Part shown: piece by piece, positions 41,928 to 50,989 of the stretch
How the letters are laid out: the number at the start of each line of letters is the position of its first letter
How positions within the stretch are numbered: the stretch's first letter is position 1
Source: JBAZJN01 sp041651295
Lineage (GTDB): Bacteria > Patescibacteriota > UBA1384 > XYA2-FULL-43-10 > CAINNR01
Direction: 5' to 3'
NCBI GenBank assembly: GCA_041651295.1
Contig: JBAZJN010000003.1
Span: 28,945-92,944 of the forward strand
Length of the DNA stretch: 64,000 nt
Notes under the pieces: generated by a model
What the model saw: the letters and a program-made list of their open reading frames with translations, nothing else
Databases searched by the model: none
What the model was told of the DNA's origin: nothing
Position numbers and translations under genes: made by a program

Positions 41928-42003
41928 TGGTCGGGGAGACAGGACTCGAACCTGCGGCCTCATCGTCCCAAACGACGCGCGCTACCAACTGCGCCACTCC
42001 CCG
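41928..42003 (-). tRNA. tRNA-Pro (TGG)
   Basis: Anticodon loop TTTGGGA, acceptor CGGGGAG/CTCCCCG, encoded CCA. Abuts tRNA-Gly directly, so the cluster is one transcript. Confidence 0.95.
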
Positions 42004-42056
42004 GTTAACGAACGATAAAATTATACACTAATTTTAGCACAAATTCAAGGCTGAAG

Positions 42057-42785
42057 TTATTTATATAAACCTTTGGCGATATTTCGATTAACTCGCCACG
42101 CATCACGTATCATTTTTAATCCGTCTTTTACAGGAGAAACAGTCGAGTGCGGATCATTAAACCAAGTAATCCCGACTTCTTTAACCTTATAATCCAGTTT
42201 CTTGCCGATTGCTAACACTTCAATATCAAATGAGAAACGATCAAAAGTCATTTTCTCAAAAACATTCTTTCCGGCGCTGTGTTCAAAAAGCTTGAAGCCA
42301 CACTGGGTATCAATTATACCCGGCACAGCTAGCCCTTGAATCATTAGATTTAACGCTCTACCGCCAATCTTTCTAATAATACCTTGCGGTACCGCCAGCT
42401 TGCCACCTTTGATATATCTGGAACCGATAACTATTTGATATTTATCGGTATATTCCAGCAATTTATCCACTTGTTCAATTGGGGTGGCATTGTCAGCATC
42501 TGTAAACAATATGAATTTGCCTTTCGCGGCTAACACTCCTTCTTTTACCGTATAGCCCTTGCCTTTATTTTCCTTCCGGTCAATAATTTTGAGATGTTTT
42601 AACTTGTCTTTGTATTTTTCAACTACAGAGAGCGTATTATCGGGGGTGCCGTCTAAAACTACCAGTGTTTCAACGACAAAATCATGGCCTTTTTCATATT
42701 TAATTATGGCGTCTAAGGACTTATGAATCCGAGTCTCCTCTTTGTAAGCCGGAATTACTATAGATAATTTGATGTCGTTTTCCAT
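42057..42785 (-). CDS. Dolichol-phosphate mannosyltransferase-like GT2
   Basis: Cytosolic-face glycosyltransferase of family GT-A/GT2 that likely makes a polyprenyl-phosphate sugar. The N-terminal LSIVIPAYKEETRIHKSLDA and the DxD region FILFTDADNATPIEQV near residues 88-103 are typical of DPM1/ALG5-like enzymes. 242 aa without C-terminal membrane helices. It directly follows the GtrA-GT39 gene (start next to stop), so the lipid-linked sugar it makes would be the donor for that enzyme. Confidence 0.93.
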   Translation of the reverse strand: MENDIKLSIVIPAYKEETRIHKSLDAIIKYEKGHDFVVETLVVLDGTPDNTLSVVEKYKDKLKHLKIIDRKENKGKGYTVKEGVLAAKGKFILFTDADNATPIEQVDKLLEYTDKYQIVIGSRYIKGGKLAVPQGIIRKIGGRALNLMIQGLAVPGIIDTQCGFKLFEHSAGKNVFEKMTFDRFSFDIEVLAIGKKLDYKVKEVGITWFNDPHSTVSPVKDGLKMIRDAWRVNRNIAKGLYK

Positions 42786-45038
42786 TTAAAGTTGGTTATT
42801 ATTTATAATTTTTTTCGGCATGTCATATTTAATAATTGGATATGATGAATGAGGGGGATTTTTGATTAGATCTTCTGGAGTTATATTAAATACCAGGATG
42901 GAATCACCAATTATGGCAACCGGTTGATAATCATCTAACCAACCGTATGACCATTTCCCTTCTTGCTCCCCATGCAGTTTAGACATCTGATAGAAAGTCG
43001 CCGAAACTGCCAACCAACCAGTTGTAGGCCCATATCCGGATCTCCATTCGCTAGAATCCGGAATATAGTAGCTTGGTAATCCGCCGCCAAAATAATCTAT
43101 CTTAATATTTTGAATATTATTATCATCAACATATGTTGCCAATCGTTTCAAATCCTGTCCCCAGTCAAGCGACGAATCGACCATTAGATTATATTCTTTG
43201 TGTCCGTAGGTAAACGCATTGAAGTAGCTAATATATCTGGGATAAGCAGCAACAACCGGAACTGCAACCGCAAATGCAACGATAATGACTGCAATATTAG
43301 CAGCGATTTTTTTGCTCTCAATAATTTTTTGAGTTGCCAAACCGATAAATAAATAAAGAAACGGTAATGTCGGAAGTAAATGTCTGGTTCCGATATTTAA
43401 TGAACCTTTTAGGGTGATCGCCCAGTAGACTACAAACGGGACGCCCAAGAGCCAAAGCAACCAAACCTTTCTACTAGAATCAACTTTTTTAATCGCTACA
43501 AAAATTATTGAGAAAACAAATAGAATCAAAATCATTACCGGAGTCTTAATTAAATACGCAACCGGAAAAAACCAGCTTATTGCTTTGTCAGAAAATTGGC
43601 CGATAATGTATGTCGAATTGCCTCCGGCTACTCGCCCGAACACCAACATTACGCCAAGCAAATAGTGCCCGATACCTCGAAGAAATGGATTGTCGGCAAA
43701 AAAACCGAGAAAATTCCGAAAGACTGCCAAGTCGGCCGCTGGCATATTCTTGAGAATAACTTCCCTCTCAATGTCACCGGTCATATTCCAGACCAATGGA
43801 ATATAAACAATCCAAACCACTGCAAGTGAAATTACAGAAATCCAAAAAAGCGGTTTAAAATATTTCCAAAAGTTTGGAAAAAATTTGGTCCTTTCGGTTT
43901 TTCCATCAATCCATGATTTAATAATGATGAGTAAAAACAAAATCGGATATAACATAAAAGATGAAAACTTGAGCAGCTGAGCAATACCCAGACCCAGGCC
44001 GGCGAGGATTAAATATTTTAGGTTTTTCTTGTCTAAAAACTTGTTAAATGTGTATATGGCCAGAGCAAAACCGAATGCAGCCGGAACGTCTGTTGTCACA
44101 AAATGCCCGTGAGCCAAGATGTCGGGGGTAAAACAATAGAGCAATAAAACAAAGAGAGCCGTTTTATTACCAAATTCTTCCGAGGCCCATTTGTAAATTA
44201 AAATACCCAACGCTAAAACGAATAAAAGCATTGGCAATCTGGCCCAAAAGACGACTTGGTCGGGATTATTTCCTCCATTGAAGATAAAGAACCAGCCGCT
44301 GTCCCATTGAAGAATATTCTGCCAACTACTGTCTAATTTTGGGCCTTTAAGATCTAGAAATTGAAGTGGCAAGCCCGAAATAAGTTTTACTAGAGGCGGA
44401 TGCTCCGGATTAAGCCGATAATCGCCGTAAGCCACATAAGAATACCCTGCCGGTATATGAGCTGTCTCATCGACAATTGCGGCATCCCGACTAATCAATG
44501 TAAAAGAAATTGCCAGTGAGACAAAAATCAATACTCCGGCGACGATATCGTATTTAAACACTTTTGCCTTCTTGACAGCTTCATCTTCCGAATAATTAAG
44601 TGTTTTTTTGTAAGTCCAGAGTTTGTTGATTAAGAAGTTCCAGACAAGAGCTGCTCCCGAAGCCGCGAATAAGCCGATAATATTTGAGTGCGCCGAAAAC
44701 CAACCAGTTGCGTTGTATATAACATATCTGAAAGTTAAATAATTGATGGCAAAGCCGACTAAGCTGACCAAGATAAAACGTATAAAATAGTTTGCCAAAC
44801 TATAGAACTTAATATTTTTGTTTTTTATCCCTCGATAAAATTCATCTCTAAACGTCCAAATACTATTTAATATAAAACTGTTCACCACCGCAACGACAAA
44901 CGAAATTGCTTTGGCGAATAAACGCTCGTCTGGTGTAATAAAATAAACGAGCAAATAAAAAACCACCCAATCGATTAGTGTGTTTAGAACCCCAACAGCA
45001 ACAAATTTTGCAAATTGAATTATTCCACCAAGTTTCAT
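42786..45038 (-). CDS. GtrA-like domain fused to a GT39 (PMT/ArnT-type) glycosyltransferase (750 aa)
   Basis: Two integral membrane parts. Residues about 8-145 form a four-helix GtrA-like domain (FAKFVAVGVLNTLIDWVVFY), usually linked to flipping or use of lipid-linked sugars. The rest is a GT-C enzyme with about ten further helices and the acidic motif DAAIVDETAHIPAGY near residue 195, followed by a final soluble domain (from about 610). AGGAGGG precedes the ATG. Next to the GT2 gene it forms a two-step protein- or lipid-glycosylation unit. Confidence 0.9.
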   Translation of the reverse strand: MKLGGIIQFAKFVAVGVLNTLIDWVVFYLLVYFITPDERLFAKAISFVVAVVNSFILNSIWTFRDEFYRGIKNKNIKFYSLANYFIRFILVSLVGFAINYLTFRYVIYNATGWFSAHSNIIGLFAASGAALVWNFLINKLWTYKKTLNYSEDEAVKKAKVFKYDIVAGVLIFVSLAISFTLISRDAAIVDETAHIPAGYSYVAYGDYRLNPEHPPLVKLISGLPLQFLDLKGPKLDSSWQNILQWDSGWFFIFNGGNNPDQVVFWARLPMLLFVLALGILIYKWASEEFGNKTALFVLLLYCFTPDILAHGHFVTTDVPAAFGFALAIYTFNKFLDKKNLKYLILAGLGLGIAQLLKFSSFMLYPILFLLIIIKSWIDGKTERTKFFPNFWKYFKPLFWISVISLAVVWIVYIPLVWNMTGDIEREVILKNMPAADLAVFRNFLGFFADNPFLRGIGHYLLGVMLVFGRVAGGNSTYIIGQFSDKAISWFFPVAYLIKTPVMILILFVFSIIFVAIKKVDSSRKVWLLWLLGVPFVVYWAITLKGSLNIGTRHLLPTLPFLYLFIGLATQKIIESKKIAANIAVIIVAFAVAVPVVAAYPRYISYFNAFTYGHKEYNLMVDSSLDWGQDLKRLATYVDDNNIQNIKIDYFGGGLPSYYIPDSSEWRSGYGPTTGWLAVSATFYQMSKLHGEQEGKWSYGWLDDYQPVAIIGDSILVFNITPEDLIKNPPHSSYPIIKYDMPKKIINNNQL

Positions 45039-45072
45039 CGCCCTCCTAATATCATGTATAATATATCACTAA

Positions 45073-46593
45073 TCAAGCTTGTATTCCAGATTCACTCTTT
45101 CTAACCTTGATTGTTACTCGAAAAACTTTAGGCTTCCAACCAAGCATCAATCGCGTTTGAGAATCAAGCGCCGGAATTGAAGAAAAGAAAATATTGGTGA
45201 TTGGCATAACAAACGGAGTTAAAACCCAATCCCAGAAAATTCTTGCATTTGATGATCTGCCTTTCCTTCTCGGCAAGACCAGTAGCGTTGAGATGACCAG
45301 AGTCGTAATCATCCCAATATAAGCGGCAGCAACGATGTAAGTGTATATATGACGGAAATTGAATGCTAGGACTGAGTTGCCAAAATCCGGGTGAACTAAC
45401 AAGGGAATCCAGGTGTACAAGGCTAAAATTAAAGAGATTGTTGCCCAACTCCAATGCGACTCAAGTAAAATTAAAGAGTTTGCCAGCCGGTCAAACCAAT
45501 GAATTTGCTTATCTTTAATGGCATGAAAAAAAACGTAAGGAATATCGGAGACGCCCCAAGACCAACGTTTTTTTTGCAAATATTGCTCTTTAATGGTCAT
45601 AAAAATATTTGAGCCAAGAATCGCGTCTTGATAGATTGGCACAAATATCGGCACTGCCTGATGATTACCTTGAAATTTGAAGTAAGAGCGCCAGAATTGA
45701 TGACCGTCCTCGACAATAGTGTCTTTAGCCCAAAAGTCAATTGCAACAAGTGCTTCCAAGCTTTGTGCATGAGAAGAAAAATTTCGCAATCGTGAAATTC
45801 TGGAAGACACGATAATTTGCCAAGCAGAGCTGCCCATGCCAATTAGTCTCATAGGCATCGGCACATCCCAAATATTGTTAAAGTACATTGGTAGAGGTTG
45901 AAAACTCTTATGCATCACATCTGGAGTTGTCAAATATTTATAAGTCAGACAAGATAAATATTTTCGGTCCATGATATTGTCCGTATCCATGTTCGTGACA
46001 ATAATATCTTTAAACGGTATTTTCATCTTTTCGATCGTAGGCAAGATTTCTTTCATGGCGTAAGTGATGTTCGGGCCCTTGCCTTTTATTTCGTCCGGCA
46101 AATTGTCAGGGTGCTCAGTAACTAGAAAATTCAAAAATTTGTTTTTACTTTCCCTCTTTAATATCTCAACATAACCGCGGACATTTTCTTTGTCGCGTTC
46201 CTCAGTCGCCAAAACATAAATTATCCGATCTTTAGGGTAATCGGCATTGTGTACGGAATCAATTGATCCCCGGATTATATCAATGTCTTCTTTGTAAGTC
46301 GGTACTAACACAATATGATAGATTTTCCGCCAACTGTCCTTGGGAGGTAATTTTTCCAGTAAGGAATTCCAATCAATTTTCATTTCTCTTGAATGAAGTA
46401 CATAACCATGAATTAGCCGGTATGACATAAAAATTACTCTTACCAACCAGAGAACAATAAAGAAAATCATAAAAATTGCCAGATATTTGGGCGAAAACAG
46501 TGCAAAAAAGAATAAAATAATTATCGTACCCCAAGAAAGTGCCCCGGGCAGAATTTCAAAAAAACGTATTAACTTTTTGTCTTTATTATCCAT
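45073..46593 (-). CDS. Membrane glycosyltransferase family 2 (506 aa)
   Basis: Processive-type GT2 with transmembrane helices at the N-terminus (about residues 17-58) and the C-terminal third. The catalytic domain has IVLVPTYKEDIDIIRGSIDS, DxD in IVTNMDTDNIMDRKY, and EDGHQFW plus QKKRWSWG, the Q/R-x-x-R-W motif seen in cellulose/chitin-synthase-like enzymes. Likely makes or extends an exopolysaccharide or cell-wall sugar. It overlaps the 104-aa membrane gene at its 5' end and is followed by the GtrA-GT39 gene. Confidence 0.9.
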   Translation of the reverse strand: MDNKDKKLIRFFEILPGALSWGTIIILFFFALFSPKYLAIFMIFFIVLWLVRVIFMSYRLIHGYVLHSREMKIDWNSLLEKLPPKDSWRKIYHIVLVPTYKEDIDIIRGSIDSVHNADYPKDRIIYVLATEERDKENVRGYVEILKRESKNKFLNFLVTEHPDNLPDEIKGKGPNITYAMKEILPTIEKMKIPFKDIIVTNMDTDNIMDRKYLSCLTYKYLTTPDVMHKSFQPLPMYFNNIWDVPMPMRLIGMGSSAWQIIVSSRISRLRNFSSHAQSLEALVAIDFWAKDTIVEDGHQFWRSYFKFQGNHQAVPIFVPIYQDAILGSNIFMTIKEQYLQKKRWSWGVSDIPYVFFHAIKDKQIHWFDRLANSLILLESHWSWATISLILALYTWIPLLVHPDFGNSVLAFNFRHIYTYIVAAAYIGMITTLVISTLLVLPRRKGRSSNARIFWDWVLTPFVMPITNIFFSSIPALDSQTRLMLGWKPKVFRVTIKVRKSESGIQA

Positions 46594-46900
46594 TAGGGTT
46601 TGTTAAATTAAATATATACGCCACCAAAAGAAGAAAGGATATGCCAATAGTAATACAATTTAGTCCCAATGCCAATAACTTTTGTTTGTTTTCAATTAGT
46701 AAGGCCATCAAGAAATTTAACAAAAAAACCAAAACAATAAAAATATAAATCGGAATAAACATTGGCGCCAACCAAAAACTTGAATTTTTCACCAACAGAT
46801 TGAAGAATAGATAAAAAGCCAAAGATGAAACCAATATAGCAAATAAAAAAGAGACGACAAACGATCTATCTGAAAATACTTTTTTTAGACTTAATACCAT
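46586..46900 (-). CDS. Small membrane protein upstream of the GT2 (104 aa)
   Basis: Three hydrophobic segments (about residues 14-36, 42-66 and 74-98) with little else; starts MVLSLKKVFSDRSFVVSFLF. It overlaps the start of the glycosyltransferase by 8 bp and thus is translationally coupled with it, like an accessory subunit of the glycosyltransferase operon. No family recognised. Confidence 0.7.
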   Translation of the reverse strand: MVLSLKKVFSDRSFVVSFLFAILVSSLAFYLFFNLLVKNSSFWLAPMFIPIYIFIVLVFLLNFLMALLIENKQKLLALGLNCITIGISFLLLVAYIFNLTNPNG

Positions 46901-47015
46901 ATTATTTGTTTATAGATTAATTGTAGCAAAAATAATGGAAGAACAAAATAATTAAGCTTGACAGTAATTAAATAGTTGTTTAAGTTAACTAGAGAAATTA
47001 ATTTTTAGGAGAAGC

Positions 47016-47507
47016 ATGAAAAACTTTATTTATGCCATAATTGCTATAGTAATTATCGGCACAGCCGGCTATTTTATGTTTAGGGGAAACGCCAAAGAAA
47101 GCACAGCAGACAACAATACAGCGACTACCGGCACAAATTCTGAGAATAACGGAAAAATTGTAGATGGTGATATTATTATGCCCGGCGCAATTGCAACTCT
47201 TTACTACGGAGATGGTTGCTCCCATTGTGCTAATACAGAAAAGTGGCTTCTTGAAAACGGTTATCTTCCAAAATCTACTCCGGTTAAACAAGCGGATGTT
47301 GATTCTTGGATTGGAAATGTAAAAGTAAAATTCAACCTCAAAGAGATTTGGTATAATAAAGGCAATTCGGCTGAATTGTCCACAGCCACTAAAGAATTAG
47401 GACTCTCAGACGACTCAGTAGGAGTACCTTTTCTCTATGACTCGGCGAACAAGAAGAGCTACGTCGGCGAAACAGACATTAAAAGTTTTTTTGAAAGCCG
47501 AAAATAG
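47016..47507 (+). CDS. Exported thioredoxin-like protein (163 aa)
   Basis: An N-terminal membrane anchor (residues 2-20) followed by a Thr/Asn-rich linker and a thioredoxin-fold domain: TLYYGDGCSHCANTEKWLLE carries the C-x-x-C active site (CSHC), and VPFLYDSANKKSYVG supplies the cis-Pro loop. It would act outside the membrane as a thiol oxidoreductase. TAGGAGAAG precedes the ATG. The next gene is a Cys-containing membrane protein, and a b5-like heme protein lies 1.1 kb downstream, which suggests an extracytoplasmic redox cluster. Confidence 0.88.
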   Translation: MKNFIYAIIAIVIIGTAGYFMFRGNAKESTADNNTATTGTNSENNGKIVDGDIIMPGAIATLYYGDGCSHCANTEKWLLENGYLPKSTPVKQADVDSWIGNVKVKFNLKEIWYNKGNSAELSTATKELGLSDDSVGVPFLYDSANKKSYVGETDIKSFFESRK

Positions 47508-47561
47508 ATTGGTTTTTTGCCAATATTTAAGATTTGATTTTTAATTTTTGTTTTATCTGCA

Positions 47562-48008
47562 ATGTGCCAAATTTGCACCGTCGCAATAATTGGAGGTTTG
47601 GGTCTCTCTCGCTGGCTGAAAGTTGATGATACGGTCAGCGGTGTTTGGATTGGCGCTCTTTTGATTACGATAATTTATTACAGCATTAGATTTCTTGAAA
47701 ATAGAAAAATCCGTTTTTGGGGCCGAGATTTCTTAACCGCCATCACTTATTATGCAGCAACTGTTTTGCCTCTCTATTACTATGATATAATCGGCCATCC
47801 GGCAAACAAGGTCTGGCTAATCGATAAGTTTTTAGTCGGCATAATTGCCGGAAGTGTTATTTTCACTTTGTCGGTAATCCTGTACAGTTGGATGAAAAAG
47901 AAAAATGGCGGACATGCCCATTTTCCAATGGAGAAAGTGATCATTCCTATAGTGGCTTTAATTATTGTGAGCGGCATATTCTACTTGCTGACCAAACAAA
48001 ACATTTAA
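47562..48008 (+). CDS. Membrane protein with an N-terminal CQIC motif (148 aa)
   Basis: Starts MCQICTVAIIGGLGLSRWLK and has four hydrophobic segments (about residues 28-46, 58-80, 92-112, 123-143). The Cys-x-x-Cys at the very N-terminus might be a redox or metal site and matches its thioredoxin-like neighbour. A loop contains KKKNGGHAHFPME with two His. Probably an electron-transfer or disulfide partner; no named family. Confidence 0.7.
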   Translation: MCQICTVAIIGGLGLSRWLKVDDTVSGVWIGALLITIIYYSIRFLENRKIRFWGRDFLTAITYYAATVLPLYYYDIIGHPANKVWLIDKFLVGIIAGSVIFTLSVILYSWMKKKNGGHAHFPMEKVIIPIVALIIVSGIFYLLTKQNI

Positions 48009-48019
48009 CCTAGATTGGA

Positions 48020-48070
48020 ATGACCATCCCGAGCGACCATGAGCTTGTCAAAAGGGAGTCGAAGGATCTA
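48020..48070. repeat. Dispersed intergenic repeat
   Basis: GACCATCCCGAGCGACCATG then AGCTTGTCAAAAGGGAGTCG and AAGGATCT. It resembles a common intergenic repeat (GAGCTTGTCGAAGGG ... GAAGGATCT). Confidence 0.5.
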
Positions 48071-48091
48071 ATAAATAATTAGATAATTATT

Positions 48092-48628
48092 ATGGCAAAA
48101 ATAAATTCAAATGATGTAAATGATCTAATTAATAACTTTGATAAATTAAAGAAGGACCACAAGCTTGATTTATCTGCTGATGAAGATTTGTCGATTGCAA
48201 TAATGAATTTGGTATCAATTGAAGAACATTTCTTTTTTACCGCCGAGAAAACCGAGGATAAAAAATATTATGATCTTTTGGCTGGCGTGCGTGAAATTCG
48301 AAAATCTCTATTAAAAAAGTTAGTGGATGATAAGGTCGAAGGCGAAGTTTGGTGCATTTCCAAACATTTGCTCGCTTCATCAATGCGAGTAATGGAAGTC
48401 GGAACCAAGGAACTCGGCCGCGGACACAAGAAAGAAGCTTACGAGTTGTTCGAAAAAGCCTATGAACTGTATTCCTTATTCTGGGGCGTTAATTTAAAAG
48501 CTATTCCAACCAAGAATATCAGCAAAATATCAGCAAAATCATTGGATAATAAAGACAAGACTAAATCCGGTGCACTCGCCAAGTTTAAAGATTTAGTTAA
48601 AAAAGTTGTTGACTGTTGCATTGAATAG
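48092..48628 (+). CDS. Hypothetical protein (178 aa)
   Basis: Mostly helical; begins MAKINSNDVNDLINNFDKLK. Two antiparallel helix pairs are likely, for instance EDLSIAIMNLVSIEEHFFFT and YDLLAGVREIRKSLLKKLVD. KHLLASSMRVMEVGTKELGR near residue 90 and HKKEAYELFEKAYELYSLFW near 115 resemble a four-helix bundle. A trailing Lys-rich segment follows. Its stop is just before the b5-like protein's ribosome site, so they may be translated together. The function is unknown. Confidence 0.7.
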   Translation: MAKINSNDVNDLINNFDKLKKDHKLDLSADEDLSIAIMNLVSIEEHFFFTAEKTEDKKYYDLLAGVREIRKSLLKKLVDDKVEGEVWCISKHLLASSMRVMEVGTKELGRGHKKEAYELFEKAYELYSLFWGVNLKAIPTKNISKISAKSLDNKDKTKSGALAKFKDLVKKVVDCCIE

Positions 48629-48641
48629 TAAAGGAGGAAAA

Positions 48642-49256
48642 TTGAAGTTCTTTAAGCTTGATCGGTTTTTTGCCTGGGTTCTGTTTATTTCCATGCTTCT
48701 TTTTTTCATATCCGGCTACGGAATGACGAGAGGGATCATCACCAATTCTTTGGCGATTGATATACACAACAAAATTTTGCCTCCAGTTACAATCGCCGCT
48801 TTTACAATCCACACCTGGTACGCAATTCACTTAGCTTTTAAACGCTGGCAAATATGGAACTGGTTTACAAAAATATTTTTAGTCCTATTTTTTGTCGCTT
48901 TTATTGGATATTTCAATTACTTGCAATATTTTTATCAGGAAAAAACAAACTCCGACACCGGCAATACTATTTCTGATGACAATAGCAATAACTCCGCTAA
49001 TACCGACTTAAACAATTCTGCCGACAATATTCAAACAAAAACCTTCACTGTTTCTGAGCTGTCAAAATATAACGGCAAAAATGGACAACCGTCATATATA
49101 GCCGTCAATAGTAAAGTTTATGATGTTTCGGATTTATTCATTAATGGCACCCATCGCGGCTGTAATGCCGGCCAGGATGTTACTGCAAATTTTTCCGATG
49201 TTCATTCTCAATCAATATTGTCACAATTTTCTATAGTCGGAACTCTAGTTAATTAA
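48642..49256 (+). CDS. Membrane protein with cytochrome b5-like heme domain (204 aa), TTG start
   Basis: The TTG at 48642 follows an AAAGGAGG ribosome site by 4 nt, a better start than the longer frame. The N-terminal half has three hydrophobic segments with His residues (DIHNKI, FTIHTWYAIHLAF) of the DUF4405 type, possibly a heme-binding cytochrome b-like part. After a Ser/Asn/Thr linker, residues about 135-204 form a b5-like domain: KTFTVSELSKYNGKNGQPSY, THRGCNAGQDVTANF and FSDVHSQS (two His ligands). It would transfer electrons at the outer face. Confidence 0.85.
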   Translation: MKFFKLDRFFAWVLFISMLLFFISGYGMTRGIITNSLAIDIHNKILPPVTIAAFTIHTWYAIHLAFKRWQIWNWFTKIFLVLFFVAFIGYFNYLQYFYQEKTNSDTGNTISDDNSNNSANTDLNNSADNIQTKTFTVSELSKYNGKNGQPSYIAVNSKVYDVSDLFINGTHRGCNAGQDVTANFSDVHSQSILSQFSIVGTLVN

Positions 49257-49276
49257 AAAAGACAGGAAAGATCTAT

Positions 49277-49352
49277 TGGAGCCGGAGGCGGGGATCGAAC
49301 CCGCGACTTGCTGTTTACGAAACAGCTACTCTGCCAACTGAGTTACTCCGGC
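49277..49352 (-). tRNA. tRNA-Thr (CGT)
   Basis: Acceptor GCCGGAG/CTCCGGC, anticodon stem GCTGT/ACAGC around TTCGTAA, encoded CCA. Reads ACG. Confidence 0.95.
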
Positions 49353-49426
49353 TGGAGCGGGTAACGGGAATCGAACCCGTATCTCATCCTTGGGAAGGAC
49401 GTATTCTACCACTGAACCATACCCGC
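49353..49426 (-). tRNA. tRNA-Gly (CCC)
   Basis: Acceptor GCGGGTA/TACCCGC, anticodon loop TTCCCAA, encoded CCA. Abuts tRNA-Thr without gap, so both are one transcript. Reads GGG. Confidence 0.94.
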
Positions 49427-49505
49427 AAAACTATTATTTAGACTAGCAAACTTTGACGGTTTACTCAAGGCAAATTTTAGACTAAAATAAAGAAAAAGGA
49501 GCGGG

Positions 49506-50669
49506 ATGAAATTTTATGATCTCAAAATTTATGATAATGTTCCCGACGATTGGTCGCAGTATTTTGATTACAATGAAGATCTCTCGTATCTTCAGCGAGA
49601 GATGGATAAGGTTGATTTCGCGTTTAAGAATGTTGTGATAATCGGCAATGGCGGATCAATTTCCAGTTTTAACGCTTACTCGATTTGTTGTTCGAAAGAT
49701 ACTTTTATTGTCAATTCAATGGATCCAGCGCTGCTGCGAAAAGTCAAAAGAAGTTGCCCTCCGGCCAGTACGGTTGTGGTTGCCATTTCAAAATCCGGCA
49801 ACACTCTGGGGGTAATCGAAGCCTTAATGGAATTTATTCATTACAAAGTAATTGTTGTCACTGAAGGCGAAGATGGGACATTGCGCCAAATTGCCAAAAA
49901 GTTGGACTGGCAGACTGTCGAACATCCAAATATCTCCGGTCGCTACAGCGGGGCAACTGCTGCCGGACTATTTCCAGCCATGCTTTGCGGTGTTAAAGTT
50001 GGGCAGATTCTTGAAGGGATCAAATCCGGATACGGGTATAAAAAAGAAGCTTTCAGTCTGGCAAAATATTATTATGACTTGGAACACAAAGGCTACCTGG
50101 AAGTATATATTTCCGCATATCCATGGCTTCTTTATAATTTTAGAACGCTGATAATTCAATTAATGCACGAATCGGTTTGCAAAGACGGTCAGGGTCAAAC
50201 TTTTTATTTTTCAGAAGCTCCGGAAAGCCAGCATCACACAAACCAAAGATTCTTTGGCGGCAAGAAAAATATCATTGGTACATTTATTACTTCAAAAACC
50301 TGGTGGGATGACCTACCCGCAGATGCTTCGCGACCAGCGATGCAGGCGGGTAAAAAAATCGAGGTGCCCAAAGAATTAGCAGGCCTTGAACTGAAGGGGC
50401 TAGAACTTAAAAAACTCGGTGGTATTTCCTACCAACAGGCACTAAATGCCGAATATCACGGGACTAAAACCGAGGCTGATAAACTAGGAATCCCAAACGT
50501 GACTATTGAACTTCCTGATATTACCAACCAAACCGTCGGTGAATTGTTGTCATTTTGGCAGTTGGTCGCTTTTTACTCGGCAATTTTAAGAGACGTTGAT
50601 CCGTTCAACGAGCCGGCCGTCGCAAATTCAAAAAACATCACGATAGAAGAGATCAAGAAACTGACATAA
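49506..50669 (+). CDS. Phosphoglucose isomerase-like SIS-domain enzyme
   Basis: Sugar-phosphate isomerase with two SIS domains. The first has NVVIIGNGGSISSFNAYSIC near residues 42-61 and VVVAISKSGNTLGVIEALME near 97-116. The second has the active-site region (CKDGQGQTFYFSEAPESQHH near 225-244) with the conserved Glu and His, and ends with LLSFWQLVAFYSAIL. The 387-aa length is short for bacterial Pgi (about 450-550) and closer to archaeal/bifunctional glucose/mannose types. Likely glycolytic; substrate preference unknown. Confidence 0.85.
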   Translation: MKFYDLKIYDNVPDDWSQYFDYNEDLSYLQREMDKVDFAFKNVVIIGNGGSISSFNAYSICCSKDTFIVNSMDPALLRKVKRSCPPASTVVVAISKSGNTLGVIEALMEFIHYKVIVVTEGEDGTLRQIAKKLDWQTVEHPNISGRYSGATAAGLFPAMLCGVKVGQILEGIKSGYGYKKEAFSLAKYYYDLEHKGYLEVYISAYPWLLYNFRTLIIQLMHESVCKDGQGQTFYFSEAPESQHHTNQRFFGGKKNIIGTFITSKTWWDDLPADASRPAMQAGKKIEVPKELAGLELKGLELKKLGGISYQQALNAEYHGTKTEADKLGIPNVTIELPDITNQTVGELLSFWQLVAFYSAILRDVDPFNEPAVANSKNITIEEIKKLT

Positions 50670-50672
50670 AAT

Positions 50673-50695
50673 GTCATTCCCGCAACGGCGGGAAT
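50673..50695. repeat. REP-like palindrome, left flank of the GIY-YIG gene
   Basis: GTCATTCCCGC AA(C) GGCGGGAATC hairpin. It is the inverted counterpart of the repeat at 50990-51016. Confidence 0.75.
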
Positions 50696-50980
50696 CTATT
50701 TAATTATCTCAGGATAAAGATCATCCCAATTTCGATTATTACGCTCAATCAGTCCTATTTTCCAGGCCCTGTTCCATTTTTTTAGCCGTTTTTCTCTGAT
50801 AATGGCTGACTTGATATCTTGGCACTCTTCAAAATAGACGAGTTTATCAAGACCGTATTTTTTCGAAAACCCTGGCACGAGCTTGCATCTATGCTGATAA
50901 ATTCTTTGAATTAGATGACTTGTTACACCGACATACAGAGTGCCATTATATTTATTGGAAATAATATAAATATAAGCCAT
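50696..50980 (-). CDS. GIY-YIG single-domain endonuclease (intact)
   Basis: A 94-aa protein of the small GIY-YIG (COG2827/UvrC-like) family. I chose the ATG at 50980 because MAYIYIISNK supplies the first strand (usual GIY position), followed by NGTLYVGVTSHLIQRIYQHR (YIG half with catalytic Arg). LDKLVYFEECQDIKSAIIRE (catalytic Glu) and KRLKKWNRAWKIGLIERNN complete the fold. It is flanked on both sides by inverted REP palindromes, as in REP-associated mobile units. The cellular function is unknown. Confidence 0.88.
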   Translation of the reverse strand: MAYIYIISNKYNGTLYVGVTSHLIQRIYQHRCKLVPGFSKKYGLDKLVYFEECQDIKSAIIREKRLKKWNRAWKIGLIERNNRNWDDLYPEIIK

Positions 50981-50989
50981 ATCTATTGT

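Noticed and set aside
48606..48641. Upstream start of the b5-like protein
   Set aside because: It overlaps the previous gene's end; the AAAGGAGG site points to TTG 48642.
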